Shown: piece by piece, positions 9,849-21,200 of the stretch
Layout: every line of letters starts with the position of its first letter
How positions within the stretch are numbered: position 1 is the first letter of the stretch
Source of the DNA: Beijerinckia indica subsp. indica ATCC 9039
Lineage (GTDB): Bacteria > Pseudomonadota > Alphaproteobacteria > Rhizobiales > Beijerinckiaceae
DNA: 64,000 nt
NCBI RefSeq assembly: GCF_000019845.1
Contig: NC_010581.1
Span: 62,001 to 126,000, forward strand
Direction of reading: 5' to 3'
Made by a program: the position numbers and the translations under genes
Notes under the pieces: generated by a model
Told to the model about the DNA's origin: nothing
Seen by the model: the letters and a program-made list of their open reading frames with translations, nothing else
Databases searched by the model: none

Positions 9849-11807
9849 TCAAATCGACCAATCGTCGAGATTCTCGATCTCGTCGATGAAGCCGAGTTCG
9901 ATCAATTTGGCGATGACCTTGGCCGCACCTTGCTGCGCGCTTTCACGGCCTAGAACGAGTTCCGGATTGAGCGGCGGTTCATAAGGCTGATCAATGCCGG
10001 TGAAATTCTTGATCTCGCCGGCAATCGCCTTTTTGTAGAGGCCCTTCGGGTCACGCGCGATACAATCCTCGATTGGCGTATCGACAAAGATTTCGATGAA
10101 TTCGCCTTCATCAAGGAGTGAGCGGGCCAAGTCGCGCTCGGCGCGGAACGGTGAGATGAACGAGCAGATCGCGATCAAGCCGGCTTCCGTCATCAATTTC
10201 GCCACCTCGCCGATCCGGCGGATATTTTCCACGCGATCGACATCGGAAAAGCCGAGATCCTTGTTGAGGCCATGGCGGATATTATCGCCATCGAGCAGGA
10301 TTGTATGCACATTATGCGCATACAGACGCGACTCGACGAGATTGGCGATGGTGGATTTGCCGGAGCCCGAAAGACCGGTGAACCAAAGGACGGCAGGCTT
10401 GTGGTGCTTGATGCGGGCGCGATCGGCCTTGCTGATATTCAGGCCCTGGCGATGAATATGTGTCGCACGGCGCAGGCCATGCGCAATGAGGCCCGCCGCC
10501 ACGGTCGCATGGGTGGTCCGGTCGATCAGAATGAAGGCGCCAGTCGTGTGATTGGCTTGATAGGGGTCGAAAGCAAGCGGCGTGGTCGTTGCGAGATTGC
10601 AGAAACCGACTTCATTCAGACTGAGCGTCTTTGCTGCGAGCTCACCGAGATTATTGACATCGAGCCGATATTTGAGCTCGGTCACCGTCACCGGCACGCT
10701 GCGTGTGCCGGCTTTCAGCAGATAGGAACGGCCGGGCAAAAGCTTCTCATCGCTCATCCAAATCAGATGGGCGGCGAATTGATCGGAAACCTCGGGCCGG
10801 TCCTTGGGCGTGCAGAGAATATCGCCGCGGGCAATATCGACTTCGTCATTGAGGGTGAGGGTGATGGAATCCCCGGCCTCGGCGCTGTCCAGATCGCCAT
10901 TAGCGGTGACAATGCGGGCGATGGTCGATGTGCGGCCCGATGCTGCCACGATCACGGCATCACCGACACTCACGCGGCCGCTTGCGAGCGTGCCGGAAAA
11001 ACCGCGAAAATCGAGATGCGGCCGGTTCACCCATTGCACAGGCATGCGGAAGGGTTCCGAGCGCCGGTCCTGCTCGACATTCACGTCCTCGAGATAGGAA
11101 ATCAGGCTCGGCCCTTTGTACCAGGGGGTAAGGGCACTGCGTTCCGACATATTGTCGCCATGACGCGCCGAAAGGGGGATCGGCTGCAGGCTCTCGAAAC
11201 CGAGCGGCGCCGCGAATTTTTTGAAATCGGCGACGATCTCGTTGAAACGCGCTTCGTCATAATCGACGAGATCGATCTTGTTGACCGCGAGAACGATATG
11301 TTTGATGCCGGTCAGCGAAACGATCGCCGCATGGCGGCAGGTCTGAGTGAGCAGACCCTTGCGGGCGTCGATGAGCAGAATGGCGAGATCGGCGCCCGAG
11401 GCCCCCGTCACCATATTGCGTGTATATTGTTCATGGCCGGGTGTATCGGCGACGATGAAAGAACGGCGCGGCGTCGTGAAATAGCGATAGGCGACGTCGA
11501 TCGTGATGCCTTGTTCGCGCTCGGCTTCCAGGCCATCGACAAGCAAAGCGAAATCGATATTGGCACCATCGGTGCCGTGTTTCTTGGAGTCGCGTTCGAG
11601 GGCGGCGAGCTGATCGTCGAGGATCAGGCTTTGATCATAGAGGAGCCGTCCGATCAGAGTCGATTTGCCGTCATCGACCGAGCCGCAGGTCAAAAACCGC
11701 AAGGTCTGACGCGTGAGCCGATCAAATTGTGTATGCTCTTGCTGTGTGGTCTCAACGCCCGCCGAGGCCGGTGTCGCGGAGACGAGTTGGATCGCGACCT
11801 CGGCCAT
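9849..11807 (-). CDS. cysNC: Fused sulfate adenylyltransferase large subunit / APS kinase
   Basis: A 652-residue bifunctional enzyme of the NodQ/CysNC type. Residues 1-440 are the GTPase subunit CysN: P-loop GSVDDGKST at 42-50, DTPGH at 121-125, NKID at 176-179. Residues 450-652 are APS kinase CysC: P-loop GLSGSGKST at 478-486, [16 protein letters not shown], and the [10 protein letters not shown] block. Together with CysD it makes APS from sulfate and ATP, driven by GTP hydrolysis, and then phosphorylates it to PAPS. The start codon overlaps the cysD stop by one base, so translation is coupled. Confidence 0.97.
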   Translation of the reverse strand: MAEVAIQLVSATPASAGVETTQQEHTQFDRLTRQTLRFLTCGSVDDGKSTLIGRLLYDQSLILDDQLAALERDSKKHGTDGANIDFALLVDGLEAEREQGITIDVAYRYFTTPRRSFIVADTPGHEQYTRNMVTGASGADLAILLIDARKGLLTQTCRHAAIVSLTGIKHIVLAVNKIDLVDYDEARFNEIVADFKKFAAPLGFESLQPIPLSARHGDNMSERSALTPWYKGPSLISYLEDVNVEQDRRSEPFRMPVQWVNRPHLDFRGFSGTLASGRVSVGDAVIVAASGRTSTIARIVTANGDLDSAEAGDSITLTLNDEVDIARGDILCTPKDRPEVSDQFAAHLIWMSDEKLLPGRSYLLKAGTRSVPVTVTELKYRLDVNNLGELAAKTLSLNEVGFCNLATTTPLAFDPYQANHTTGAFILIDRTTHATVAAGLIAHGLRRATHIHRQGLNISKADRARIKHHKPAVLWFTGLSGSGKSTIANLVESRLYAHNVHTILLDGDNIRHGLNKDLGFSDVDRVENIRRIGEVAKLMTEAGLIAICSFISPFRAERDLARSLLDEGEFIEIFVDTPIEDCIARDPKGLYKKAIAGEIKNFTGIDQPYEPPLNPELVLGRESAQQGAAKVIAKLIELGFIDEIENLDDWSI

Positions 11808-12715
11808 CAGAAATATCCTTCGCGCTTTTTCTTTTCCATCGAGCCCGTCTCATCGTGATCGATCAGCCGGCCTTCTCGTTCCGATGTATGCGAGGCGCGC
11901 ATTTCGGCAATGATCTCGCTCAAAGATTCAGCCTCTGAACGGACGGCTCCGGTCAATGGATAGCAGCCGAGTGTACGGAAACGGACTTTTTCGAGCCGTG
12001 GCTTCTCGCCGGGGTTGAGCGGCAGACGATCGTCATCGACCATGATCAGCGCGCCCTGGCGGTCGACGACCGGCCGCTCCTTGGCGAAATAGAGCGGCAC
12101 GACGGGGATGTCCTCAGCCTCGATATAATCCCAGACGTCGAGTTCAGTCCAATTGGAGAGCGGAAAAACGCGCATGGATTCGCCCGGACGGATCTTGGTA
12201 TTGAACAAGCTCCAGAGTTCCGGGCGCTGATTGCGCGGGTCCCAGGCATGCGCGGCTGAACGATGCGAGAAGACGCGCTCCTTGGCGCGGCTCTTCTCCT
12301 CATCGCGGCGGGCGCCGCCGAAAGCCGCGTCGAATTTCCACTGGTCGAGCGCCTGGCGCAGGCCTTCCGTCTTCATGACTTGTGTATGGACGGAAGAGCC
12401 GGACGCAAAGGGAGAAATGCCGCGCTTGACGCCGTCCTGGTTGATATGGACGAGCAATTCCATGCCGACGCGCTTCGCGGCCTCGTCGCGAAAGCTGATC
12501 ATTTCGCGAAATTTCCAGGTCGTGTCGACATGCAGCAAGGGAAACGGAGGTTTCGATGGGAAAAACGCCTTTTGCGCGATGTGTAGCATCACGCTCGAAT
12601 CCTTGCCGATGGAATAGAGCATCACCGGGCGTTCGAACTCCGCCACCACTTCCCGCATGATGAAGATCGACTCGGCCTCGAGCCGCCGCAAGTGAGGAGG
12701 AAGGGGCTTTTTCAC
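11807..12715 (-). CDS. cysD: Sulfate adenylyltransferase small subunit
   Basis: The 302-residue catalytic subunit of ATP sulfurylase, an adenine-nucleotide alpha-hydrolase fold. The PP-loop-like motif is [13 protein letters not shown] (about residues 33-45). Other landmarks are [27 protein letters not shown], and [13 protein letters not shown] near the C-terminus. The start is GTG at 12715 with AGGGA about 9 bases upstream. It is the first gene of the cysD-cysNC operon. No cysH, cysI or cysG gene lies alongside, so reduction steps must be encoded elsewhere. Confidence 0.97.
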   Translation of the reverse strand: MKKPLPPHLRRLEAESIFIMREVVAEFERPVMLYSIGKDSSVMLHIAQKAFFPSKPPFPLLHVDTTWKFREMISFRDEAAKRVGMELLVHINQDGVKRGISPFASGSSVHTQVMKTEGLRQALDQWKFDAAFGGARRDEEKSRAKERVFSHRSAAHAWDPRNQRPELWSLFNTKIRPGESMRVFPLSNWTELDVWDYIEAEDIPVVPLYFAKERPVVDRQGALIMVDDDRLPLNPGEKPRLEKVRFRTLGCYPLTGAVRSEAESLSEIIAEMRASHTSEREGRLIDHDETGSMEKKKREGYF

Positions 12716-12924
12716 ATAAAATCCCTGTAATTGGATCTAATCCACATTTCTTATGCGCGTTCTATGCCGGCCCGGGCGGATTTGCAATGGCGGCCAGCCA
12801 AGCCCTCATGCGTGAGGGGAGACAAGGGCTCAAGCGAAATCCACCAGGCGAAATCCGCGATGAATAAACAGCCCGTCGATGACGGGCCGGAGAAGGGTGA
12901 ACAGGGTCTCGATAAAGACTTGTC

Positions 12925-14265
12925 TCAGGCGAGGGCGTCGCGCAGCAAAACGGCAATATGCATCGAATTGCGGCCACTGCCATGCTGGATCTGATGCCGG
13001 CAGGAAAATCCATTGGCGATGATCGGCGCATCGGACGAGGCCTCGCGCACGGCCGGCAGCAAGCTGATCTCGGCCATGTCGAGCGAGGCTTTGTAATGTT
13101 CGGCCTCGAGACCGAAACTGCCAGCCATGCCGCAACAGCTCGATTCCACAATGTCGAAGGTAAAGCCTGGAATGAAGCTGAGCGCCTTGCGGGTCGCTTT
13201 CATGACGCCGAATGCTTTTTGATGGCAATGGCCATGCACCAGAGCCTTGGGCATATCGAGTTTTTTCAGACTGAGCCGCATGCCGCGCTGATGCTCGCGG
13301 ACCAGAAATTCCTCCAGCAGATAGAGATTTTTACCAAGGTCACCCACTTCCGCGCCGAGGCCGAGACTATAGAGTTCGTCGCGCAGGGATAACAGGCAGG
13401 AGGGTTCGAGGCCGATGATCGGTGTGCCCTTGGCGATCTCCGGCCGGAAGGCTTCGAGCACGCGTTTGCCTTCGGCGCGGGCCTCTTCCACCAGACCGGT
13501 GGTGAGATAGGTGCGCCCGCAGCACAAAGGCCGGTCCGGCTCGGCATCGCTGGCGGCGGGCTTGGCGTGCCTCACCTTATAGCCCGCGCTTTCGAGAACC
13601 GTGGTGGCTGCCTCGGCGATCTCGGGATCAAAATGATGGCAGAATGTATCGACGAAGAGGATCACCTCCCCGCGTTCCCCCGCGTCCTTTGTCTCGATTC
13701 CGGCGAAAGGTTTGGCTGCGAGAACCGGCAAAGCGCGTTCAGCGGCAATGCCGAACCAGCGTTCCCCGAGCCACGCCAGGGTTTTGGAGCGGTTGCGCAG
13801 AATTGTGCCCAGCCGCAATAATTTGCGATAATGGGCGGCCCAACGCGGAATGGCGCCGAACAGCATCGCCCGTTTCGGAACCCCGAGGATCGCGTGTTTT
13901 TGTGCCAGATATTCGGTTTTGATCAGGGTCATGTCGACCGAACTCGGGCATTCCTTCTTGCAGGCCTTGCATGAGACGCAGAGATCCATGGATTCGGCGA
14001 GCCGGGGATCATCGAAGGATTTATCGCCATATTCGCCGTTGAGCGCGGCCTTGAAAGCGGCGACTCGTGCCTCGGTCGAATGGGCGCGGTCGCCTGTGAT
14101 GCGATAGCTCGGGCACATGACGCCCTTGCCGGTGTTCTGACAATCGCGGCTATGCATGCAGACGGCGACCGCCTTGGCATAATTGCCACCCGTCGCGGGG
14201 ATCCCGGAATAGGCGTCGCCAATGCCATAGGTATCGTAGGCCGACCAATCGAGGAAAGTCTTCAT
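12925..14265 (-). CDS. CCG-domain iron-sulfur oxidoreductase (C-terminal half of a D-lactate/2-hydroxyacid dehydrogenase)
   Basis: A 446-residue protein. After LDWSAYDTYG it has a ferredoxin-like region with CMHSRDCQNTGKGVMCPSYR and CVSCKACKKECPSS, enough cysteines for two 4Fe-4S clusters. Then come two CCG-type cysteine-rich modules (PLCCGRTYL and SSCCGMAGSFG, with GHCHQKAFG between). This matches the C-terminal half of the large FAD/Fe-S oxidases of the YdiJ/Dld-II class found in Rhizobiales. The FAD-binding N-terminal half is absent: upstream is non-coding DNA and then the autotransporter. Either it works as a separate electron-transfer subunit or the gene is truncated. The start at 14265 is chosen because upstream in-frame sequence (to 14373) is not protein-like; the ribosome site is weak. 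Confidence 0.8.
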   Translation of the reverse strand: MKTFLDWSAYDTYGIGDAYSGIPATGGNYAKAVAVCMHSRDCQNTGKGVMCPSYRITGDRAHSTEARVAAFKAALNGEYGDKSFDDPRLAESMDLCVSCKACKKECPSSVDMTLIKTEYLAQKHAILGVPKRAMLFGAIPRWAAHYRKLLRLGTILRNRSKTLAWLGERWFGIAAERALPVLAAKPFAGIETKDAGERGEVILFVDTFCHHFDPEIAEAATTVLESAGYKVRHAKPAASDAEPDRPLCCGRTYLTTGLVEEARAEGKRVLEAFRPEIAKGTPIIGLEPSCLLSLRDELYSLGLGAEVGDLGKNLYLLEEFLVREHQRGMRLSLKKLDMPKALVHGHCHQKAFGVMKATRKALSFIPGFTFDIVESSCCGMAGSFGLEAEHYKASLDMAEISLLPAVREASSDAPIIANGFSCRHQIQHGSGRNSMHIAVLLRDALA

Positions 14266-14588
14266 GCTGTGATCCGTTGTCCTGGTTCCCGTGGCCGAGC
14301 CTTTATCCTGGCTCCGCCCTGTCGCACCATCGTCAAGGGGTGGATGGAAAACATCCAGCAGTTTCGCAAGCAAATTTTGCGCCAGTATAGGCCCGCTTTA
14401 CCGGACGCAGCAAGACATTCACAGTCGAGATGATAAGATAATCTCAAGCTATAATAATTTAGTTCTGTATTATAATAGGGTATTATTTCGAATAAGGCGG
14501 CGCTTACTTCACTAATATTTATAGTTGCGAGCTAGAGATGAAGTCTTTTAGGGCTAAGCCTGGAGGGGTGATGGATCTGCTTTGTGGC
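14266..14588. other. AT-rich intergenic region
   Basis: About 320 bp between the Fe-S protein and the autotransporter stop. Positions 14430-14520 are markedly AT-rich (runs such as CTATAATAATTTAG and TATTATAATAGGG) against GC-rich neighbours, and may hold the promoter of the minus-strand Fe-S gene. No gene is supported. Confidence 0.4.
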
Positions 14589-17420
14589 CTAGAACTGGTA
14601 GCGTAAGCCCGCATTCAGCGCATAGCCGCGGAACTGGTCGCCGAGCCGATAATCGCCGTGGAAGAAGCCGACAAGACCGGTGTTCAGCACGGAACTGGAA
14701 AAGCCAAGGCCCACTTGGCCGAAGGTTCCGACGCGCGTCAGGCTGATCGGCACCGCGCTGCCGTTCGCGTTGAACGTGCTCTTCGCGTCGCCGGCAAATT
14801 CCCGCCAGACATTTGCGATCAGGAATGGCTGCATCACCAGGTCAATGTCTTCCAACACATAGTTCGCGCCGATGCGGCCGCCGAAACGGCCGAGCAGGCT
14901 TTCGATCGGCTGGAAGGTCACTGTTCCGTAAACATCATTGGCGGGATCGATCCCAACCTGAAGTCCGTTGACGTGCAAGTCCGAATAGATGAGTGCGGCC
15001 GTGGGCTCGACAAAGAAGTCCTTGGTGATGTTCCAGTGATAACCGATCGAGCCATTGGCTCCGAGACTGGTTCCGGTCAGGGAATTGCCGTGAACATAGG
15101 CCTCTGGATAGGAGAGGTTCATTTGATAGAAATCTTCGCGCACCTGGAAGTCGGCGAAGAATCCATGTCCTGCGAATAATCCATAAATGCCGATGAAGGG
15201 CACTTGGATGGCATTGGTGCTGTTGTAGCCGCTGAGTTCACTGGAATTCAGCGTGGCCCGGCCGGCGGTCATGCCCAAAACCGCGCTGAAGCCTGAATTT
15301 TCGATATTGTAATAGCCAAGATCCACGCCCGTCTGGAAACCGTTGAAGCGTGTGCGAACCAAGGAGGGGGCTGAACGGGCGCCGCCATTGCCGTTGGGCG
15401 TCGTGCCGATCGCATTGACATCATTGCGTCCATCGGCGATGCGAATCCAGGGACCGCCCGCCCATTTGTTGGGTTCAGGGGACTCCGGCAAGGAGACGAA
15501 GCTGCTCGCGTTCTGGAAGAAGCCCGTATTCAAAGCGAGGGCGGACGCGACCGTCGATGCGGAGAAACTCGAAGATCTCGGATTGATCGAGGACACGAGG
15601 CTCCAATTATGGCGTGACACTTCCGCGAGATTATAATCGACGAGGCCGGCCGAAGGTGTATCGACTAGATCGAAGGTCGTGCCGCCGCCGGATGATTGGA
15701 TGATCGGAATGGGCGTCGCGAAATAGCTGCGCCCATGGGCGACATTATCAATCGAGACATAGGTCGTGCCGCTCGTGGTGTCAGCCTGCAGGACATCGCC
15801 GCGCACCGCATTGGTATTGTTCAAAAGGTTCACATCGACAATAAGCCGTCCCCCTTGGCCTTGATAGGCGCCGACCCGAAACACATCCGTGACATTGCCA
15901 TTGGCGAGGTTGAGTGTTCCGGCATTATTGAAAGTCCCTATCGTGCCGGTGAGGGGGCCTATAACATTGAACGAGCCTGTGTTCTCGATCAAGGATGCGT
16001 TCACTGTGCCTTTTGCGTAGAACGTGCCTCCGTTCGTGAGTGTTGATGCCACATTCACAGTGCCTGTGGTTGTGACTGACCCTCTATCATTGGTGAGGAA
16101 AGGACTGTTCCATGTACCGTTGTTGAGGATGCCACCGGTATTGCTCAACAGGCTACCGTTCCAGTTTCGGACATTAATGGTTTCTCCGGCATAGTTTGAT
16201 ATATTGCCATTCCAAGTTCCGAGATTGGTGGTTTGTCCGGCATAGTTTGATACATTGCCGTTCCAAGTCCCGAGATTGGTGGTTTGCCCAGTATAGTTTG
16301 CTGCAGTGCCGTTCCAGTTTCCGCTATTGATGACCTGCCCGGCATAGTTTGTTGCAGTGCCGTTCCAAGTCCCGAGATTGGTGACCTGCCCGGCATAGTT
16401 TGCCACATTGCCATTCCAGGTCCTGACATTGATGGCCAGCCCGGTATAGTTTGCCACATTGCCGTTCCAAGCCCCGGCATTGATGGCCAGCCCGGTGTAG
16501 TTTGTTACATTGCCGTTCCAAGTCCCGGCATTGCCGGCCACGCCGATATAGTTTGCCACATTGCCGTTCCAGGTCCCGGTATTGATGGCCAGTGCGATAG
16601 AGTTTGCGACATTGCCAGTCCAGCTTCCCTCATTAAGGATGAGGCCAAAGCGATTACTGGAGATGCCGGAAACGGCGACGGCGCCTTGGGGAGCGACCTC
16701 CAGAAACCCGGAATTGGCGATGATGTTCGAATGGGTGATCGAGCCGCCGGACCCAATGATCAGATGGGCCCCGGGCATGATCGTCGTCATGCCGGTATAG
16801 ATATTCGTCCCGGTCAGCGTCACCGAGCCGCTATTGCTGCTATTGGAGGGAGTGAGATTGCCCGTAATGCCCGCCGTCCCGCCAGAGAGGTTGGTGAAGG
16901 CTGCGACCCTGATGAGTTGATCGATTGCGTTGGTCGGCGAACCATTGAGTGCGTAATTCTGTCCGACCTCCTCCAGCAGCCCGATGATGTTCGAATTGGG
17001 GATCGAACCGTCACTGCCGCTATTGGTAAAAACGAGATTGCCCGCAATGCCCGCCGTCCCGTCAGAGAAGACACCGGTGAAGGTTGAGTCCTTGCCGAAT
17101 TGATCGATTGTGTTGGTCGGCGAGCCATCGAGCGTGAAATTCTGTCCGTAAACGCCCTTCGTGAGATCGGTGCGCAATGTGCCACCGACAAAGACGGGAC
17201 GGACCGAGAGTCCGACTTCGCTGGCCAGATAATAAGCTGCGGCCCTATCGATATCATGCGTCTGGGCCGCGGCATGGCCAGGTATAACCGCCGTGAGAGC
17301 CGAAACGAGCGAGAGTGACGTGATTGTGTCGGAGGTCACTCGGCTCAAAGCCGTGGAACCGAGGAACCATGCGATAAGGGCCGGTTCTCTGCGTAACGCT
17401 GACGGGACGTTTGGCTTCAT
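14589..17420 (-). CDS. Autotransporter (type Va) with WNG tandem repeats
   Basis: A 943-residue secreted outer-membrane protein. A long signal region ends near LTAVIPGHAAAQT (about residue 52). The passenger is rich in Asn, Gly, Thr and Ser. It has a duplicated block (GQNFTLDGSPTNTIDQ and GQNYALNGSPTNAIDQ), eleven 17-residue repeats of the form NxGTWNGNVxNYxGxxx, and 'GTxN' beta-helix-like rungs with STLTNGGTFY. The last 280 residues are an autotransporter beta-barrel, from about WIRIADGRNDVN to the terminal aromatic RYQF. Adhesion or biofilm roles are typical of the family but unproven here. An in-frame TTG at 17444 exists; ATG 17420 is preferred. Neither start has a strong ribosome site. 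Confidence 0.9.
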   Translation of the reverse strand: MKPNVPSALRREPALIAWFLGSTALSRVTSDTITSLSLVSALTAVIPGHAAAQTHDIDRAAAYYLASEVGLSVRPVFVGGTLRTDLTKGVYGQNFTLDGSPTNTIDQFGKDSTFTGVFSDGTAGIAGNLVFTNSGSDGSIPNSNIIGLLEEVGQNYALNGSPTNAIDQLIRVAAFTNLSGGTAGITGNLTPSNSSNSGSVTLTGTNIYTGMTTIMPGAHLIIGSGGSITHSNIIANSGFLEVAPQGAVAVSGISSNRFGLILNEGSWTGNVANSIALAINTGTWNGNVANYIGVAGNAGTWNGNVTNYTGLAINAGAWNGNVANYTGLAINVRTWNGNVANYAGQVTNLGTWNGTATNYAGQVINSGNWNGTAANYTGQTTNLGTWNGNVSNYAGQTTNLGTWNGNISNYAGETINVRNWNGSLLSNTGGILNNGTWNSPFLTNDRGSVTTTGTVNVASTLTNGGTFYAKGTVNASLIENTGSFNVIGPLTGTIGTFNNAGTLNLANGNVTDVFRVGAYQGQGGRLIVDVNLLNNTNAVRGDVLQADTTSGTTYVSIDNVAHGRSYFATPIPIIQSSGGGTTFDLVDTPSAGLVDYNLAEVSRHNWSLVSSINPRSSSFSASTVASALALNTGFFQNASSFVSLPESPEPNKWAGGPWIRIADGRNDVNAIGTTPNGNGGARSAPSLVRTRFNGFQTGVDLGYYNIENSGFSAVLGMTAGRATLNSSELSGYNSTNAIQVPFIGIYGLFAGHGFFADFQVREDFYQMNLSYPEAYVHGNSLTGTSLGANGSIGYHWNITKDFFVEPTAALIYSDLHVNGLQVGIDPANDVYGTVTFQPIESLLGRFGGRIGANYVLEDIDLVMQPFLIANVWREFAGDAKSTFNANGSAVPISLTRVGTFGQVGLGFSSSVLNTGLVGFFHGDYRLGDQFRGYALNAGLRYQF
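16074..16634 (-). repeat. Eleven 51-bp tandem repeats inside the autotransporter passenger
   Basis: Eleven consecutive units of 17 codons, from NEGSWTGNVANSIALAI to NNGTWNSPFLTNDRGSV. The Trp-Asn-Gly core is kept in almost all, while the outer units are more diverged. Central units such as NLGTWNGNVSNYAGQTT and NLGTWNGNISNYAGETI are nearly identical in DNA, which suggests recent copy-number change. The regular length predicts one beta-helix or beta-solenoid rung per unit. Confidence 0.9.
16830..17147 (-). repeat. Internal duplication near the autotransporter N-terminus
   Basis: Residues about 92-152 and 153-197 repeat the pattern GQN-(F/Y)-x-L-x-GSPTN-x-IDQ, then GGTAGI-x-GNL and NS-GS. This is a two-copy block of roughly 50-60 residues, distinct from the WNG repeats. 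Confidence 0.7.
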
Positions 17421-18215
17421 CGTGCGTCTAACTCGAAGTTTCAAGCTTTTGTTGCGTCGTCATGTGTCGATTATGGCAATCGCTCAGATTTTAGGAGCAA
17501 GAACACACTGAAAAGCCACAGAGACGGGATCTCCATGAGGAACATTATCTGAAATTATGAGTGTAAATCTAACAGTCTGATGGTCAGGGCTGCCTGCTTT
17601 CCCGTTCGGATGACTCATAAAACGGCCTTCAAGACCCCACATACGAATAAATAAGTATTGTTATTTCAATATTTTGACTGGTTTAATACTGCTGCGCTTC
17701 AGTATTTGTATGTCAAAAATTCCGAGAAAAATTCAAGCCAGAGTTGTTTCAAAGTCACAGGTAAGCGGCAAGGAGCGGTGATTTTGGGTCGATTCGACCT
17801 TATCTGTCGCTCCCTTCGTCAAGGGGAACAAAAACAGATTTGTTTAAGATCAGCGATTCGGCCGTGATTTGTTCCTTGTCTGTTCCGTGGTTTGGTTCGA
17901 TTTCGAAGACCCGGCCAAATGGCCCAGACATCGAGGCAGGAGGCTGAAGCTGAGAGTTGGAAGCAGGAGATGCAAGGCTAGCCGAGCCAGCGGCCTCCCT
18001 TGTTGCAACCCCGCGATTTCCTTGGGGAAGCGTGGGGTTGCCGCTTCATTCTCTTATACTATCTGTGGTAATCAGAACGCCAATCATGACTGTACCGCCT
18101 CAGGCCTGACCGGTCACCGCACCCCTGTTGCTCCGGGCGGAGCTGCTTGCAAGGAGTTTCCTCAGCCGCTCGACATTACTCAGCCGTGTCAAATTTCCTC
18201 TTGCCGGGTCATGCC
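17421..18215. other. Large intergenic region between divergent genes
   Basis: Nearly 800 bp between the autotransporter start and the helicase start. An open frame at 17658-17867 (69 codons) and another at 17869-18219 show no recognisable protein, so I do not call them. Positions 17640-17720 are AT-rich. The promoters of both flanking genes should be here, but I could not assign -35/-10 boxes with confidence. Confidence 0.4.
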
Positions 18216-21200
18216 ATGACTCTTTTATTTCCGGCCACGCGATTGCATCGGCAGGAGCGCGCCAAGGGCGTTAGCATCCTGCTTGGTCCGACCAATACGG
18301 GTAAGACTCACCACGCCATCGAACGGATGCTGGCGCATCCCTCCGGTATGATCGGCCTGCCCCTGCGGCTTTTGGCGCGTGAGGTTTATCATCGTGTCGT
18401 CGAAAAGGCTGGATTGGGTGCTGTCGCCCTCATCACCGGCGAGGAAAAGATCAAACCGGCGACGGCGCGCTATTGGATCTCGACCGTCGAGGCCATGCCG
18501 CGCGATCTCGATCTTTCTTTCGTGGCGATCGACGAAATCCAGCTCGCGAGCGATCTCGACCGGGGTCATGTCTTCACCGATCGCTTATTGAACCGGCGCG
18601 GGCGTGACGAGACTCTGTTGATTGGTGCCGCGACCATGCAGCGTGCCCTGGCCGAACTTCTGCCCGGCGCGCATTTTCTCGCCCGCCCGCGCCTGTCCAA
18701 GCTAAGCTTTGCTGGCGAAAAGAAAATGGCGCGCCTGCCAAGGCGTAGCGCCATCGTCGCCTTTTCCGCCGAGGAAGTCTATGCGATCGCCGAATGGATC
18801 CGGCGCCAGCGCGGCGGCGCGGCTGTAGTGCTGGGCGCGCTTTCGCCGCGGACCCGCAACGCTCAGGTCGAAATGTATCAGAACGGCGAAGTGGATTATA
18901 TTGTCGCAACCGATGCGATCGGCATGGGCCTCAATCTTGATGTCGATCACATTGCCTTCGCCGCCGACCGCAAATTCGATGGTTGGCATTATCGGCGCCT
19001 GACGCCGGCCGAATTCGGCCAGATCGCTGGGCGCGCCGGCCGCCATTTGCGGGACGGCACTTTCGGTACAACCGGGCGTTGCGCGCCTTTTGACGAGGAT
19101 CTTATCGAAGCCTTGGAAGAGCATCGGTTCGATTCTGTGAACATGCTGCAATGGCGCAACACTGATCTCGATTTTTCGTCCCTCGCCGATCTCGCCGGCT
19201 CGCTCGACATGCTGCCAAAGGAGCCGCGCCTGACCCGCGCGCCATTGGCCGTGGATCAATTGGTGCTCGATGTCGCGGCGCGCGATGCAACCGTGCAGCG
19301 CACCGCCACGAATCGTGGTGACATTGCACGTCTTTGGGAATGCTGCCAAATTCCCGATTATCGGAAGCTTTCACCGGCCGCCCATTCGGAGCTCGTGCTG
19401 GCGATCTACGGCTTTGTGGTCCGTGCCGGCCGCATCCCCGAGGATTGGCTGGCCCGCCAGATCGAGGCCGTGGCGCGGGTCGATGGTGACATCGATGCTC
19501 TGTCCGCGCGCATCGCGCAATGCCGCACTTGGACTTTTGTCGCCAATCGTTCCGACTGGTTAGCCGATCCTCGGCATTGGCAGGGCGTGACGCGTCAGGT
19601 AGAGGACACATTATCCGACGCCTTGCATGAGAGGCTGGCCCAAAGGTTTGTCGACCGGAGGACCAGCGTCCTCATGCGCCGTTTGAGAGAGAATGCGATC
19701 ATGGAAGCGGAAATCACCACCAATGGCGAAGTGATGGTGGAAGGCCAGCACGTAGGCCAGCTCAATGGATTTCGCTTCACGGCCGATCCGCAGGCCGAGG
19801 GCGAAGCCGCCAAGGCCCTGGCCGCCGCCGCGCAAAAAGCGCTGGCAAGCGAGATTGAAAGCCGCGCCAATCGTGTCCATGAAGCGGTGGACGAGGCTTT
19901 CGTCCTGGCCAATGATGGAATCATTCGCTGGCTCGGCGAGCCGGTCGGCAAAATCATTGCCGGTGAACATGTGCTCGAACCCCGCGTGCGCGTCATCGCC
20001 GACGAGCATCTGACGGGCCCGTCTCTTGAGCAGGTCCAGCGGCGCCTCGAGCTCTGGCTTGCCCAACACGTCAAGAAATATCTCGGCCCCCTTGCCGAAC
20101 TGGAAAGAAGCGAGGGACTTGAGGGCATTGCCCGCGGCATCGCCTTCCAGGTGGCCGAGGCCCTGGGCGTCCTGGAGCGGGCCAAGGTCGCCGACGAGGT
20201 CAAGAATCTGGCGCAGGAGACCCGTGCCGCCTTGCGCAAGTTCGGCATCAGATTCGGCGCCTATCATCTTTATCTGCCGGCTTTGCTCAAGCCGGCGCCG
20301 CGCGCGCTTGCGGCTCAGCTCTGGGCCTTGAAGAATGGCGGGGTCGAGGAGCTGAAGGGCCTCGATGAAGTGCCGCATCTCGCCGCCTCCGGCCGCACCT
20401 CCTTCGTCGCCGACAAGGATGTGCCGAAGGGATTCTATCGCGCAGCCGGTTTCCGCGTCTGCGGCGATCGGGCGGTGCGCGTCGATATTCTCGAACGCCT
20501 CGCTGATCTGATCCGGCCAGCCGTTTCTTACCGGCCTGGGACGACGCCCGGCGAGCCACCGGCCGGTACCGCTGATGGTGATGGCTTCGTCGTCACCGTC
20601 GCCATGACATCGCTCGCCGGCTGTTCCGGCGAGAGTTTTGGCTCGATCCTGCGTTCGCTCGGCTATCAATCGGAACAGCGTAAGGGGCCGCCGATTACCC
20701 ATAAGCTGGTGCCGCTTGCTGCGACCGAGCCGGTTCAGCCGACGCTCGCAGGCGAAGCGGCCTCCGCAGAGACCGTGCAGGCCGATGCAACCTCAGAAGA
20801 CTCGGCCCAGGCGACCCAAATCAATGGGGCGCAAATCGATGTTACGCAAACTGATTCGGCTCAGGCTGAGGGAGCGGCAACTGTCGCGGTCGAGGAACCA
20901 GGCCTTACGACTGTCGCCGAATCGCCCGCTGCGGCTTCCGGCGAGGCCTCGGCCGAGAGTGCTCCCGAAAACGAGCCCGCGACAGAAACCGCTGACGCTT
21001 CATCGGAGGCTTCTACTGAGCCCGCCACAGACGAGGCAAAACCGGCCGAATCCGAAACCGTCGAGACAGAGGCAGCCGGGACAAGTGAGCCTGTGGTCGT
21101 CGAAGAGGTGCTGATCGAAGTCTGGCGGCCCCATCGCCAAAATCATGCGCGCCGGCCCGACAATCGGGGACGCCGGCCGCATCAGGAGGGCGCGTCGGCC

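Noticed and set aside
10272..11858. 528-codon open frame opposite cysNC
   Set aside because: Antisense to a certain gene; composition typical of a mirror frame of GC-rich codons, with no ribosome site or known motif.
16074..16634. CRISPR-like array
   Set aside because: The 51-bp periodicity is continuous coding sequence in the autotransporter, with no alternation of identical repeats and unique spacers.
17658..17867. Possible 69-residue gene
   Set aside because: No ribosome site, AT-rich start and no protein-like pattern; left as intergenic.
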